Positions 33,304 through 42,220 are shown, counted from the first letter of the stretch. The stretch: DNA of 52,601 bases from CAYUKK01 sp964445305 (GCA_964445305.1 CAYUKK010000224.1:1-52601), one strand, 5' to 3'. A program made the numbers and translations. The notes: generated by a model not told the origin, from the letters alone.

Positions 33304-34848
33304 ATGGCTAAATTTTTTATCGATGACCGAGCTGTTGAAGTCAAAGAAGGGACGACCATCCTCCGGGCCGCCGAGGAAGTTGGTATCCCCATTCCCCATT
33401 TCTGCTACCACCCGGCTTTCGCCCCCGAGGGGAGCTGTCGGATGTGTCTGGTCGAGATAGAGGGCCTGCCCAAGCTGGAGCTCGCCTGTTCGACGGTCGT
33501 CCGAGAGGGGATGAAAGTCCACACCAAAAGCCCCCGCGTCATCGAGGCCAGGCAGGCTGTCCTCGAGTTCCTTCTGGCCGAACATCCTCTCGATTGTCCC
33601 ATTTGCGACAAGGCGGGAGAGTGCAAGCTCCAGGATTATTTCGAAGCTTACGGCCTCTTCGAAAGCCAGTTCAAAGAGGTCAAGGAGAGGCGGGACAAAA
33701 AAGTCCCCATCAGCAAGAACCTCATCCTGGACAGGGAGCGCTGCATCCTCTGCACGCGGTGCGTCCGTTTCCTCGACGAAATCACGGCCACGCGGGATGC
33801 CGGCGTGCTCCATCGAGGCATCCACTCGGAAATCGGCATTTACGAGTCCGAGTTCATCGACAATAACTATGCGGGCAACCTGGCTGAGCTGTGTCCGGTC
33901 GGGGCGATCACGGACACGGATTTTCGCTTCAAGACCCGGACGTGGTTCCTGGAGAAGAAGGCATCTATCTGTCCTCTTTGCAGCCGGGGGTGCAACATCC
34001 TCATCGATTGGCTGCCGGGCTTTCCCCGCATCCCCACGACCCAGCGGGTTTTTCGCATCCGGGCCCGCGAAAACCCCGATGTCAACAAGTTCTGGATCTG
34101 CGATTTCGGACGGTATGGCTACCGTTATCTCGACGAGGACAGGCAGGAAAAAATCCTCCTCAAGAAAGGAGGCAAGGACACAGAGCTCAGCTGGGAGAAA
34201 GCTCGCCTTTACCTGGTCGAAAAAATAAAAAGCCTCCTTTTCATGAAAAAGCGCTCCCGCCTGGCGGTCATCCTCCACACCTGGCTCACCAACGAGGAGC
34301 TTTTCCTGGCTCACAAGATTTTCCGACAGGGGCTGGGACTGGAGAACATCTATATCGTCGACCCGCCAGCGGGGAAGGGCGATGGGTTTCTTCTCACTGA
34401 AGAACGAACGCCCAACAGCCGCGGGGCGAGGGAAATCGGCTTCTCGGCCGTTCCTCTTGACCTCGAAAGCTTGGCCACGACGACGGACATCCTTCTCCTT
34501 TTTGGTTCCTTCCTGGAGTCAAGATTCAGCCTGGCCGACATCCAGCGAGCCTTCGATCGTATCAGGACCAAGGTTCTTTTGACGCCCCATAAGAGTGGGT
34601 TGGATGGGCTCGTCGATATCGTCATCCCGACCCTCCTTGTGGCGGAAAAGGAAGGCAGCTTGACCAACGTGGCTGGAAGGGTTCAAACCTTCACCCCAGC
34701 GCTCGACAACGGAGGCGGCCTTCCTGAGTGGAAGATCCTCCTTGAGCTGGCCAAAGAGTTGAGGGTTAATTATAAGTATTTCTGGCAGCTCGATTCGCCG
34801 CTGGCTGTGCGGCGGGAGATGGCCAGGGAAATTCCTTTTTTTAAGTAG
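33304..34848 (+). CDS. nuoG: NADH-quinone oxidoreductase subunit G (short form)
   Basis: 514 aa, well below the ~780-910 aa of many NuoG proteins. [2Fe-2S] ligands C34, C45, C48, C62; 4Fe-4S (N5) ligands H94, C98, C101, C107; N4 ligands C147, C150, C153, C197; and the extra N7-type set C223, C226, C230, C266 (CPLCSRGC ... WICDFGR). The remaining ~245 residues are a shrunken molybdopterin-oxidoreductase-like domain. All clusters of the electron wire are kept; only the ancestral domain is reduced. Confidence 0.9.
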   Translation: MAKFFIDDRAVEVKEGTTILRAAEEVGIPIPHFCYHPAFAPEGSCRMCLVEIEGLPKLELACSTVVREGMKVHTKSPRVIEARQAVLEFLLAEHPLDCPICDKAGECKLQDYFEAYGLFESQFKEVKERRDKKVPISKNLILDRERCILCTRCVRFLDEITATRDAGVLHRGIHSEIGIYESEFIDNNYAGNLAELCPVGAITDTDFRFKTRTWFLEKKASICPLCSRGCNILIDWLPGFPRIPTTQRVFRIRARENPDVNKFWICDFGRYGYRYLDEDRQEKILLKKGGKDTELSWEKARLYLVEKIKSLLFMKKRSRLAVILHTWLTNEELFLAHKIFRQGLGLENIYIVDPPAGKGDGFLLTEERTPNSRGAREIGFSAVPLDLESLATTTDILLLFGSFLESRFSLADIQRAFDRIRTKVLLTPHKSGLDGLVDIVIPTLLVAEKEGSLTNVAGRVQTFTPALDNGGGLPEWKILLELAKELRVNYKYFWQLDSPLAVRREMAREIPFFK

Positions 34849-34852
34849 AGCC

Positions 34853-35929
34853 ATGGACGTCCTCATTGCCGTCATCAAGATCGTTTGCGCCTTGATCTGG
34901 TTCTTGACGCTGACGCTTTACCTTACCTGGTTGGAGAGAAAGGAGAGCGCGGTGATCCAGGATCGGGTCGGTGCCAACCGGGCCAACATCCTCGGGCTGC
35001 GGCTCATCGGGCTCTTTCAGCCTTTTGCTGACGCCATCAAGATGATTTTCAAGGAGGATTTTGTACCGCCCTTTGCCAACCGTTTCCTCCACACCATCGC
35101 CCCCTTTCTTTCCTTCTTTTTTGTCGCCATCACTATTGCCGCCATCCCCTTTGGTGATACTCTGACCATCGGCGGCCGGAGCATCAACCTCCAGATTCTC
35201 GACCTCAACGCTGGACTCCTCTTCATCCTGGCCATGCTTTCTCTCGGGATTTATGGGATCATCATCAGCGGTTGGGCCTCCCATAACCGGTTCACCCTGC
35301 TGGGTAGCATGCGCGGGGCAGCCCAGCTCATCTCCTATGAAGTTGCCCTGGGACTTTCCCTCATCGGTGTCATCATGGTTTATCCCTCGCTGCGCCTGCA
35401 GACCATCGTCGCCTTCCAGGGAGAGAATCTTTTCGGGTGGATTCCTCGCTGGGGAATCCTCCTTCAGCCGCTCGGTTTTCTTGTTTTCTTTTTTGCTGCC
35501 TTAGCCGAGACCAAGCGAGTGCCCTTCGACCTTCCCGAAGGCGAGTCCGAGATCATCGGCTTCTTCACCGAGTACGGCGGGTTGAAGTGGGGACTTTTCA
35601 TGATGACCGATTTTATGGAGATCATCGTCGTCTCCTGCCTGGTGACGACACTCTTCTTCGGCGGCTGGCAGGTGCCGTGGATGGCCGCCGATGGCTTCCA
35701 TTTTCCGTGGGGCGGGACGTGGCTTCTTCCCCACGGCGTCGTTGTCCTCTTCCAGCTGGCCGCCTTCAACCTTAAAGTTTTCTTCTTCTGCTGGCTTCAA
35801 ATTCTCATCCGCTGGACATACCCGCGCTTCCGCTACGACCAGCTGATGGACCTTGGCTGGAAACTTCTCATCCCCCTCAGCCTGGTGAACATCGTGGGCA
35901 CTGGGGTCATTATGGGAATCGTCAAATGA
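34853..35929 (+). CDS. nuoH: NADH-quinone oxidoreductase subunit H
   Basis: 358 aa, eight or so membrane helices. NuoH couples the quinone site to the membrane arm. Conserved loops 'TYLTWLERKESAVIQDRVGANRA'-like (read in pieces), 'LAETKRVPFDLPEGESEI' and the C-terminal 'RWTYPRFRYDQLMDLGWK' are all visible. It overlaps nuoI by 4 bases. It is the only proton-path membrane subunit other than NuoA encoded in this locus. Confidence 0.95.
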   Translation: MDVLIAVIKIVCALIWFLTLTLYLTWLERKESAVIQDRVGANRANILGLRLIGLFQPFADAIKMIFKEDFVPPFANRFLHTIAPFLSFFFVAITIAAIPFGDTLTIGGRSINLQILDLNAGLLFILAMLSLGIYGIIISGWASHNRFTLLGSMRGAAQLISYEVALGLSLIGVIMVYPSLRLQTIVAFQGENLFGWIPRWGILLQPLGFLVFFFAALAETKRVPFDLPEGESEIIGFFTEYGGLKWGLFMMTDFMEIIVVSCLVTTLFFGGWQVPWMAADGFHFPWGGTWLLPHGVVVLFQLAAFNLKVFFFCWLQILIRWTYPRFRYDQLMDLGWKLLIPLSLVNIVGTGVIMGIVK

Positions 35930-36399
35930 TTAAAGCGCTGGAATATTTTTTCGAAATCCTCAGGGGCGCGGTCATCACCTGCCGGCATTTTGTCGTCAAT
36001 ATGGCTTTCCACATTCTCAAGGTCCTCGGTTTCAAGGTCAAACGCCGGGGCGCAGTGACTATCCAGTATCCGGAGGAGAAAAAGGAAATTGCCCGACGTC
36101 ACCGCAGCCTCCATCGGCTGATGAAGCGCGAGGACGGCAGGCCGAGGTGTGTCTCCTGTATGCTCTGCATGACGGTCTGTCCCTCCGAATGCATTTTTAT
36201 CGAAGCCAGCGAGGACCCAGACCCAGAAATCCAGAAGGTTCCGGCTAAGTTCGTCATTGATTTGAGTCGTTGCTGCTTTTGTGGATTCTGTGTTGAGGCC
36301 TGTCCGGAGGATGCCATCCGCATGGACACGGGAAAAATCGAGGTGGCTGACTATTCCCGCCATAACCTCGTCTACGACCTGGACAGGCTTCTCCAATGA
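35926..36399 (+). CDS. nuoI: NADH-quinone oxidoreductase subunit I
   Basis: 157 aa. Two 4Fe-4S motifs carry clusters N6a and N6b: C75, C78, C81, C85 (CVSCMLCMTVCP) and C116, C119, C122, C126 (CCFCGFCVEACP), each with a swapped distal Cys as in 8Fe ferredoxins. An amphipathic N-terminal helix would sit on the membrane. It overlaps both nuoH and the next gene (MBL hydrolase) by 4 bases; nuoJ, usually next, is missing. Confidence 0.93.
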   Translation: MIKALEYFFEILRGAVITCRHFVVNMAFHILKVLGFKVKRRGAVTIQYPEEKKEIARRHRSLHRLMKREDGRPRCVSCMLCMTVCPSECIFIEASEDPDPEIQKVPAKFVIDLSRCCFCGFCVEACPEDAIRMDTGKIEVADYSRHNLVYDLDRLLQ

Positions 36400-37250
36400 G
36401 CGTCGACAAGCTCCGCCTGGGGGGTTTCGATATCTACGGCCTGCGAGACGGCTATTTCCACCTTGATGGGGGAGCGATGTTCGGTGTGGTGCCGAGGGTC
36501 CTGTGGGAGAAAAAGTGCCCGCCCGACTCGAAAAACAGGATCAAGCTCGCCCTCAATTCTATTCTCGTTCGCACCCCTGAAGCCATCGTCCTGGTTGAAA
36601 CGGGAATCGGCTCCAAAGTTGACGAGAAGTTTTCCGACATCTACTGCGTCGAGCGCCGGCCCGGGCTTCTTGCCTCGCTCGAGCGGGCCGGGTTTGCGGC
36701 AGGAGATATCCATTTCGTCATCAATACCCATCTCCATTTCGACCACTGCGGCGGAAATACTTATCGTAACGAGAGAGGGGAAGTTGTGCCGACCTTTCCC
36801 CGAGCCCGTTATGTCATCCAGAAAGGGGAGTGGGAATCGGCCCTCCATCCCAACGAAAGAGAAAAGACAAGTTACCTGGCCGAAAATTTCTTGCCCCTCG
36901 AAAAACACGGTTTGCTTGATTTGATTGACGGTTCGAAAGAAATAACGCCGGGAGTGGAGGTCGTGGTCGCACCAGGTCATACAGCGCGGCACCAGGGGGT
37001 GAAGGTCCACTCAGGTGGCCACACGCTCTTCTACCTTGGCGACCTCGTTCCCACCTCGGCTCACATTGGGCTCTCCTACATCATGAGTTACGACCTCTAT
37101 CCCCTGGAGACGCTGGAGACCCGCAAAAGGCTCTACGAGCAGGCCATCGCCGAGGACTGGATTTTGGCCTTTGTCCACGACCCCGTCCATTATTTCGGCC
37201 GCGTGCGCAAGAAAAACGATAAATACGAGTTCGTGGCTTTCCAACCATGA
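36396..37250 (+). CDS. MBL-fold metallo-hydrolase
   Basis: 284 aa. Full metallo-beta-lactamase metal set: H112, H114, D116, H117 (THLHFDHCGGN), H195 (PGHT), D216 (YLGDL) and H261. The family covers lactonases, glyoxalase II-like enzymes and others; the pattern resembles quorum-lactonase-like or general MBL hydrolases, but the substrate is not known. The start overlaps the nuoI stop by 4 bases, so it is translationally coupled to complex I genes, where nuoJ would normally be. No signal peptide, so cytoplasmic. Confidence 0.9.
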   Translation: MSVDKLRLGGFDIYGLRDGYFHLDGGAMFGVVPRVLWEKKCPPDSKNRIKLALNSILVRTPEAIVLVETGIGSKVDEKFSDIYCVERRPGLLASLERAGFAAGDIHFVINTHLHFDHCGGNTYRNERGEVVPTFPRARYVIQKGEWESALHPNEREKTSYLAENFLPLEKHGLLDLIDGSKEITPGVEVVVAPGHTARHQGVKVHSGGHTLFYLGDLVPTSAHIGLSYIMSYDLYPLETLETRKRLYEQAIAEDWILAFVHDPVHYFGRVRKKNDKYEFVAFQP

Positions 37251-37321
37251 ACCCGCAGCTTCCTCTTGTCCTTGAATGAGATCCGCAGCATCTTCTTCAA
37301 GAGCAACCGCCGGCTGCGCCT

Positions 37322-38326
37322 TCATCCAATATCGGCGGGCGATTCGTTCCTGGTCCGACCGAGCATTCGTCGGATTGCTGCGACGATATCCTCAACCTGA
37401 GGAACATACGCTCTCTCCAGGACGGGGCTGAAGGGGACAGGGACGTCCCTCGCCCCGAGGACGCGCGGCGCACTCTCCAGGTCGCCGAATCCTTCCCGGA
37501 CGACCTGCCGGATGACTTCCGCTCCGAAACAGGCGCCAGCAACGCCTTCTTGGACGACAAGAAGATGGCCTGTTTTTTTTACCGATCTTAGGATCGTCGG
37601 CAAGTCGAGCGGATCGAGCGTCCTCGGGTCGACCACCTCGACGCTGATTTCTCCCGCCAGTTGCTCGGCCGCGGCCAGCGACTTGTGAACGGCGTTCGAG
37701 GTCGCCACGACTGTGATGTCCGAGCCCTCTCTTTTTACGTCGGCCACGCCGATGGGAACCAGCCATTCTCCCTCCGGCACGTCTTCTTTTCGCAGATACA
37801 GGACGCGGTTTTCGAGATAAAGCACCGGGTTGTCGTCCCGGATCGCGGATTTGAGGAGGCCCTTGGCGTCGTAGGCGGTCGAAGGCATGACGACTTTATA
37901 ACCCGGCGTATGAATGAACCAGCTTTCGAGGTGCTGGGAGTGCTGGGCGGCTTCGGCCGTGCCAACGCCGAACTGCCCCCTGACGACGAGCGGAATTTTC
38001 ACCTGCCCGCCGGACATGTAGGGAATCTTGGGGATCTGGTTGACCAGCGGGTCCATGCCAACCAGGGCGAAATCCATGTACATGATCTCCACAATCGGTC
38101 GGAGACCGGTCATGGCGGCGCCGGCCGCCAGCCCGATAAAAGCCGCTTCCGAGATAGGCGTGCCGCGCACTCTCCGGGGACCGAATTTTTCCACCAGCCC
38201 CTTGGTCAATTTGTAGACACCGCCGAAGAGATCGACATCCTCACCGATGATGAACACGCGGCCGTCGCGCTCCATTTCCTCCCGCATGGCTTCGGTGATC
38301 GCCGTCCGGTACATGATTTTCCGCAT
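37322..38326 (-). CDS. 2-oxoacid (pyruvate/acetoin-type) dehydrogenase E1 component, beta subunit
   Basis: 334 aa, normal length for PdhB/AcoB. It begins 'YRTAITEAMREEMERDGRVFIIGEDV' and includes 'PISEAAFIGLAAGAAMTGLRPIVE', the TPP-binding and dimer-interface signatures of E1 beta. With E1 alpha it decarboxylates a 2-oxoacid on TPP and passes the acyl group to a lipoyl E2. No E2 is near. It is the last gene of the four-gene minus-strand cluster and lies 12 bases after E1 alpha. Whether the substrate is pyruvate, acetoin or a branched or unusual 2-oxoacid is open. Confidence 0.9.
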   Translation of the reverse strand: MRKIMYRTAITEAMREEMERDGRVFIIGEDVDLFGGVYKLTKGLVEKFGPRRVRGTPISEAAFIGLAAGAAMTGLRPIVEIMYMDFALVGMDPLVNQIPKIPYMSGGQVKIPLVVRGQFGVGTAEAAQHSQHLESWFIHTPGYKVVMPSTAYDAKGLLKSAIRDDNPVLYLENRVLYLRKEDVPEGEWLVPIGVADVKREGSDITVVATSNAVHKSLAAAEQLAGEISVEVVDPRTLDPLDLPTILRSVKKTGHLLVVQEGVAGACFGAEVIRQVVREGFGDLESAPRVLGARDVPVPFSPVLERAYVPQVEDIVAAIRRMLGRTRNESPADIG

Positions 38327-38338
38327 CCCCGTGATCCT

Positions 38339-39298
38339 TTAAACCAGACACTCCTTGTGAAGGGCCGCTTCCGGGTCGGGCCAGGGACTGATTTCGGCGA
38401 ATTTCACCGCCTTCGCCAACTCCCGGGCAATGTCTTTTTCCATTTTTTCGATCTTGGAAGGCGTGAGGATTCGTTCGGCCAACAATTTTTCCTTATAGCG
38501 AGACAGCGGATCTTTCGCCCGCCAGGCTTCGCGTTCTCCCCTTTCTCTCTGGTCGGGGATAATCCCGCAATGCGGCTCGAGGCGGTAGGTCTCGCAGTCA
38601 ATGAGGGATGGTCCTTCTCCGCGACGGGCTCTTCGGATGGCCTTCAGGGCCGCGTCGTGAACAGCCTCGACATCGTTTCCGTCCACGGTTTCCGCGGGCA
38701 CTCCGTAGCTCTCTGCCCTCTGGGCGATGGCCATTTTGGCGAAACTCCGCCGGACGGAGGTCGTGGCGGCATACTGGTTATTCTCGCAGACGAAAATCAC
38801 CGGAAGATGAAACAGGGCAGCGAGGTTGAGGGATTCGGCAAAGACTCCCTGGTTGGCGGCGCCGTCGCTGAAGAACGTCACCGCGATTTGGTCGGTACCG
38901 CGGTATTGAGCCGAGAAGGCGGCTCCGAGAGCCAGCGGAATTCCGCCGCCGACGATTCCGTTTCCTCCCATGAGACCGCGGGCGGGATCGTAGAGGTGCA
39001 TCGAGCCGCCATGTCCTCGGGAAAGTCCTGTGTCCCGGCCCATGAGCTCGGCCATCATCCGCTTGATGTCGCATCCTTTGGCGATCGCGTGACCATGGCC
39101 GCGGTGAGTGCTGAAGACGTAGTCTCTTTTTTTCAGACCGCTCGAGACGCCGACGGCCACGGCTTCCTGGCCGATGTAGAGATGGATGGCGCCGACAATC
39201 CGGCCCTCTTGGTAGAGCTTTTTGACTTCTTCCTCAAACCGGCGGATGAGCAGCATCCGGCCGAACATGGACTTTCTTTTCTCGGCGCGAAGTCCCAT
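38339..39298 (-). CDS. 2-oxoacid (pyruvate/acetoin-type) dehydrogenase E1 component, alpha subunit
   Basis: 319 aa from the ATG at 39298, which has AGGAGA upstream; the frame is open to 39496 only across the aminotransferase gene. The TPP motif runs from S144-D145-G146 (SDGAANQGVFAESLN) to N173-N174. 'STHRGHGHAIAKG' (63-75) and 'GGSMHLYDPARGLMGGNGIVGGGIP'-type segments are typical of AcoA/PdhA. It forms the alpha2beta2 E1 with the next gene. Confidence 0.9.
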   Translation of the reverse strand: MGLRAEKRKSMFGRMLLIRRFEEEVKKLYQEGRIVGAIHLYIGQEAVAVGVSSGLKKRDYVFSTHRGHGHAIAKGCDIKRMMAELMGRDTGLSRGHGGSMHLYDPARGLMGGNGIVGGGIPLALGAAFSAQYRGTDQIAVTFFSDGAANQGVFAESLNLAALFHLPVIFVCENNQYAATTSVRRSFAKMAIAQRAESYGVPAETVDGNDVEAVHDAALKAIRRARRGEGPSLIDCETYRLEPHCGIIPDQRERGEREAWRAKDPLSRYKEKLLAERILTPSKIEKMEKDIARELAKAVKFAEISPWPDPEAALHKECLV

Positions 39299-39323
39299 CG
39301 GATGTCTCCTGTCCGGTTCTCCT

Positions 39324-40703
39324 CTACAGGCCGAAATTCTTCGTCGCCGCCTCGAGCGCCCTTTCCAGTACGCCGCTGATCTCGTCGATTTCTTCGCGGC
39401 CGATGACGAGCGCCGGGGCAAAGACGAGGATATCCCCGTTGTTCCGCAGGATGATTCCATGTCGATAGCAGAAATCGCGGATGAATCCGCCGACATTCAG
39501 GCGGCTCGGGAGCGGCTTCATCGAATCGGGCTCCGCGGTCAGGAACAACGCCTGAAGAAGACCCAGCCCGCTCAAGAAACCGGCAATTTTGAATTTCCGC
39601 CGCAAACCCTCCAGCCGTTCTCGCAGGTATTTTCCCATTCGCTCCGCGTTACCGACCAGGTTTTCCCTCTCGATGATTTCGATGTTGGCCAGGGTGGCGG
39701 CGCAGGCCAAGGTATGTCCGCCGTAGGTCGAGCCGCTGCGGAACTCATGTCCGGGCTGGCGAAAAGCAGAGGCGATTTTTTCGCCGGCCACCGTCGCGGC
39801 CAGCGGAATATAGCCTCCGCTGAAGCCTTTTCCGATCGTCATGATATCGGGGACGACATTCCAGTGCTCGCAGACGAACATCTTGCCCGTTTTTCCGAAT
39901 CCCGTTTGAATCTCGTCGAAGATGAGGAGAATTCCGTATCGGTCGCAGAGCTCTCTCACCCGGCGGAGGTATCCGTCGGGAGGAACCGGATAGCCGATAT
40001 TCGACCCGGGAAGCGGATCCATGAGAAAGGCGGCGATCGACTCCGGTCCTTCCCAGAGAATCTGCTGTTCGACGAGGTCGAGGCAGCGCAGCCTGCAGCT
40101 CTCCGGCTTCAGCCGGATTTCGCAGTCGTAGCAGCGGGCGGAAAATGTCGGGATGAAGTTCCGCGAGAGGAGCGGCTCAAAATATTCGCGAAACCAGGGA
40201 ATTCCCGTGGTCGAGCATCCGCCGAGTGTCGTCCCGTGATAGGAAAAACGCCGGAAGAGAATTTTGTGCCGGTTTTTTTCGCCTTTTTCCCAGAAATACT
40301 GCCGGGCCATCTTCATCGCCGTCTCATTGGCTTCCGAACCGCTGTTGACGAAGAAGCAGACGCCGAGATCGCCGGGCATGATGGCGGCAATTTTTTTGGC
40401 CAGATTGATCAGCGGCACGGTGAACGTATCGACGTAGTTTGGGAAAAACTCGATCTTTTCCAGTTGATCCTTGATGGCCTGGCCGACTTCTCTTCTCTGG
40501 TGGCCGCAGATCGTGGTCAGAAGGGAAGCGAAGGTGTCGAGGTAGCGTCTGCCGGCAGCGTCATAGACATAGCATCCCTCTCCGCGGACGAAGATTTTGG
40601 GCGCTTTTTGGAGTTCCTCGTTGCTCGAAAAATGAGGGATGACAAACCGGAGGGCGTCTTCTTCGAGCTGCTTGATTTCGTCTGGTTCAAAGTTTTTATT
40701 CAT
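39324..40703 (-). CDS. Class III (omega) aminotransferase, PLP-dependent
   Basis: 459 aa, normal size. The motif DEIQTGFGKTG contains D263, and the PLP Lys is K292 in IGKGFSGGYIPL; 'VNSGSEANETAMKMAR' (119-134) binds phosphate. The class moves amino groups from omega-amino acids, taurine, beta-alanine and similar compounds to 2-oxoacids. A four-Cys stretch (C191, C194, C203, C207) matches a region also seen in some taurine/beta-alanine aminotransferases. It is cotranscribed with MttB-like and E1 genes, suggesting catabolism of an amino or methylamino compound. Confidence 0.88.
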   Translation of the reverse strand: MNKNFEPDEIKQLEEDALRFVIPHFSSNEELQKAPKIFVRGEGCYVYDAAGRRYLDTFASLLTTICGHQRREVGQAIKDQLEKIEFFPNYVDTFTVPLINLAKKIAAIMPGDLGVCFFVNSGSEANETAMKMARQYFWEKGEKNRHKILFRRFSYHGTTLGGCSTTGIPWFREYFEPLLSRNFIPTFSARCYDCEIRLKPESCRLRCLDLVEQQILWEGPESIAAFLMDPLPGSNIGYPVPPDGYLRRVRELCDRYGILLIFDEIQTGFGKTGKMFVCEHWNVVPDIMTIGKGFSGGYIPLAATVAGEKIASAFRQPGHEFRSGSTYGGHTLACAATLANIEIIERENLVGNAERMGKYLRERLEGLRRKFKIAGFLSGLGLLQALFLTAEPDSMKPLPSRLNVGGFIRDFCYRHGIILRNNGDILVFAPALVIGREEIDEISGVLERALEAATKNFGL

Positions 40704-40717
40704 CGTTTTCTCTCCCC

Positions 40718-42220
40718 TCAGGATTCCAGGAGTTCGTGCCGGGCTTTTCTCAGAACCTGGTCGAGGGCTCTTCTTTTTTCCCTGTCCAGGCCCCTGTATT
40801 GATAATTTTTTCTAATCTTTTCTCTCCATGCCTCATCGCAGGCGTCGAGGATGCTTTTCTCGCTGATGGCGATTTCGTCGGCCGAAATTTCCTCCTTGGC
40901 CGAGAGGATGTCTGAATGCCAGAGGTCCCGGCATCGTTCGAGAGTTAAGGCCGTTCCGAGGAAGTCTTTTCCTTCGAGAACGACGTCGGCGATCTCGTCG
41001 TAAGCCAGTTCCTTCTCATCGACAAAAATCCGCTCTTTCAAGAGGAACTGGGACCTCCGGATTTCGATGTCGAGCATCAGCTGCGTCGGGGAGCCGACAG
41101 CGCCGTTGCCGAGGGTTCCGACTCCGATATAGGGGATATCCGTTTTGCCGCCGATCCTGGCCCTGGCCGCCGAGCCGTAAAAATTCTCGTAGACGGCCCG
41201 GAGACCGGGGTTGGCGACGGTGGGAGAAAAGAAGACGTCGACCCAACAATGTCCGCCGAAAAATTCATCGAAGATCTCTTTCACTCCGAGGTTAACCAGA
41301 TGGATCTCGGGGCCGGCATAGGTCGGTTGGCCGGTCCTCATGTCGATGCTGTTGCAGATCGCCCGGGCATTGAACCGGGCTTCCGGGTCGACGGCGTAAA
41401 CGGCCGTCCAGCCGGCCAGGAGTTCGGCCGCCGAGACGGCCACGGCGCCGGCAATGGTGACGGGAAGGGAAACGGCCAGGGCGCCCATCGTGGCGACATG
41501 ATACTTCCGGATACCCCATTTTTTCCGCTCGAGAATGTCCCGGGCCGAGCGGTCGTCGAGAAAAAGCGGCGGGATGATACACTCCGAGCCCGCGAGGTAG
41601 GTCCCCGGCTCGTCGCCAGAATCGCCGCTCAGGATATCGCTCGCCTCCTTGAGGTATTTGATGACTTCCGGATAGATGGCCTCGACTCCGGCTGACTTGT
41701 CCGTGTATTCAAAGGCCAGAATCAACGATTCGAGCCTTTCCAGCCGCGGAGGGGCATCGTTCCGGTACCAGTTGGCGACATAGCCGACCTCCGGAGTCGC
41801 CTGAGCGAGCTTCTTCATCTCGATAAAGATTTCGGTGTTGACGGCGATCGCTTTCTTTTGGCGGTAATCGTAATATTTAGTCGGGCCGCAATCAAAGGCC
41901 GAGACGAGAAGTTTTTCTTCGAGGGCCCGCTTGATCTCATCGACCTGGTGCCTCCAGAGAATCGCGTGCGTCCAGTCGATATTGCAGCGGTAATAGAGCT
42001 CCTGAATGGCGGCGTCCTCCGCCTGGGCTTTTTTCTGCCGGGCGGCAATCTCGTCGATAATCCGTTTGGGAATGCTGACCCGGAGGCCGCTTTTTTCTTT
42101 GCAACCGATGGCCGTGAGAGCTTGCCGCATCTCTTCGGTTTCGACTTTGAGTCCGATCTCCTCCAGGATGCGGTAGATTTTGGCCCGGATTCTCTCTTTG
42201 CTCGCTGGGTCGAGAAGCAT
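40718..42220 (-). CDS. Trimethylamine methyltransferase (MttB) family protein, non-pyrrolysine
   Basis: 500 aa TIM-barrel-type corrinoid methyltransferase of the MttB/MtgB superfamily: 'ILEEIGLKVETEEMRQALTAIGC' at the start and 'ATMGALAVSLPVTIAGAVAVSAAELLAGW' in the core are typical. No in-frame amber codon interrupts the gene, so it belongs to the non-pyrrolysine branch, whose known members demethylate quaternary amines such as glycine betaine, proline betaine or carnitine. No corrinoid protein, MtrH-type partner or reductive activase is adjacent. It heads the cluster; an AGGAG lies 10 bases before the ATG. Confidence 0.85.
   Translation of the reverse strand: MLLDPASKERIRAKIYRILEEIGLKVETEEMRQALTAIGCKEKSGLRVSIPKRIIDEIAARQKKAQAEDAAIQELYYRCNIDWTHAILWRHQVDEIKRALEEKLLVSAFDCGPTKYYDYRQKKAIAVNTEIFIEMKKLAQATPEVGYVANWYRNDAPPRLERLESLILAFEYTDKSAGVEAIYPEVIKYLKEASDILSGDSGDEPGTYLAGSECIIPPLFLDDRSARDILERKKWGIRKYHVATMGALAVSLPVTIAGAVAVSAAELLAGWTAVYAVDPEARFNARAICNSIDMRTGQPTYAGPEIHLVNLGVKEIFDEFFGGHCWVDVFFSPTVANPGLRAVYENFYGSAARARIGGKTDIPYIGVGTLGNGAVGSPTQLMLDIEIRRSQFLLKERIFVDEKELAYDEIADVVLEGKDFLGTALTLERCRDLWHSDILSAKEEISADEIAISEKSILDACDEAWREKIRKNYQYRGLDREKRRALDQVLRKARHELLES

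Noticed and set aside
39299..39496. Extension of the E1 alpha frame
   Set aside because: It lies inside the aminotransferase gene; the ATG at 39298 has AGGAGA upstream.
40718..42220. Pyrrolysine-dependent TMA methyltransferase
   Set aside because: No in-frame amber codon and no pyl genes; it belongs to the non-pyrrolysine branch of the family.
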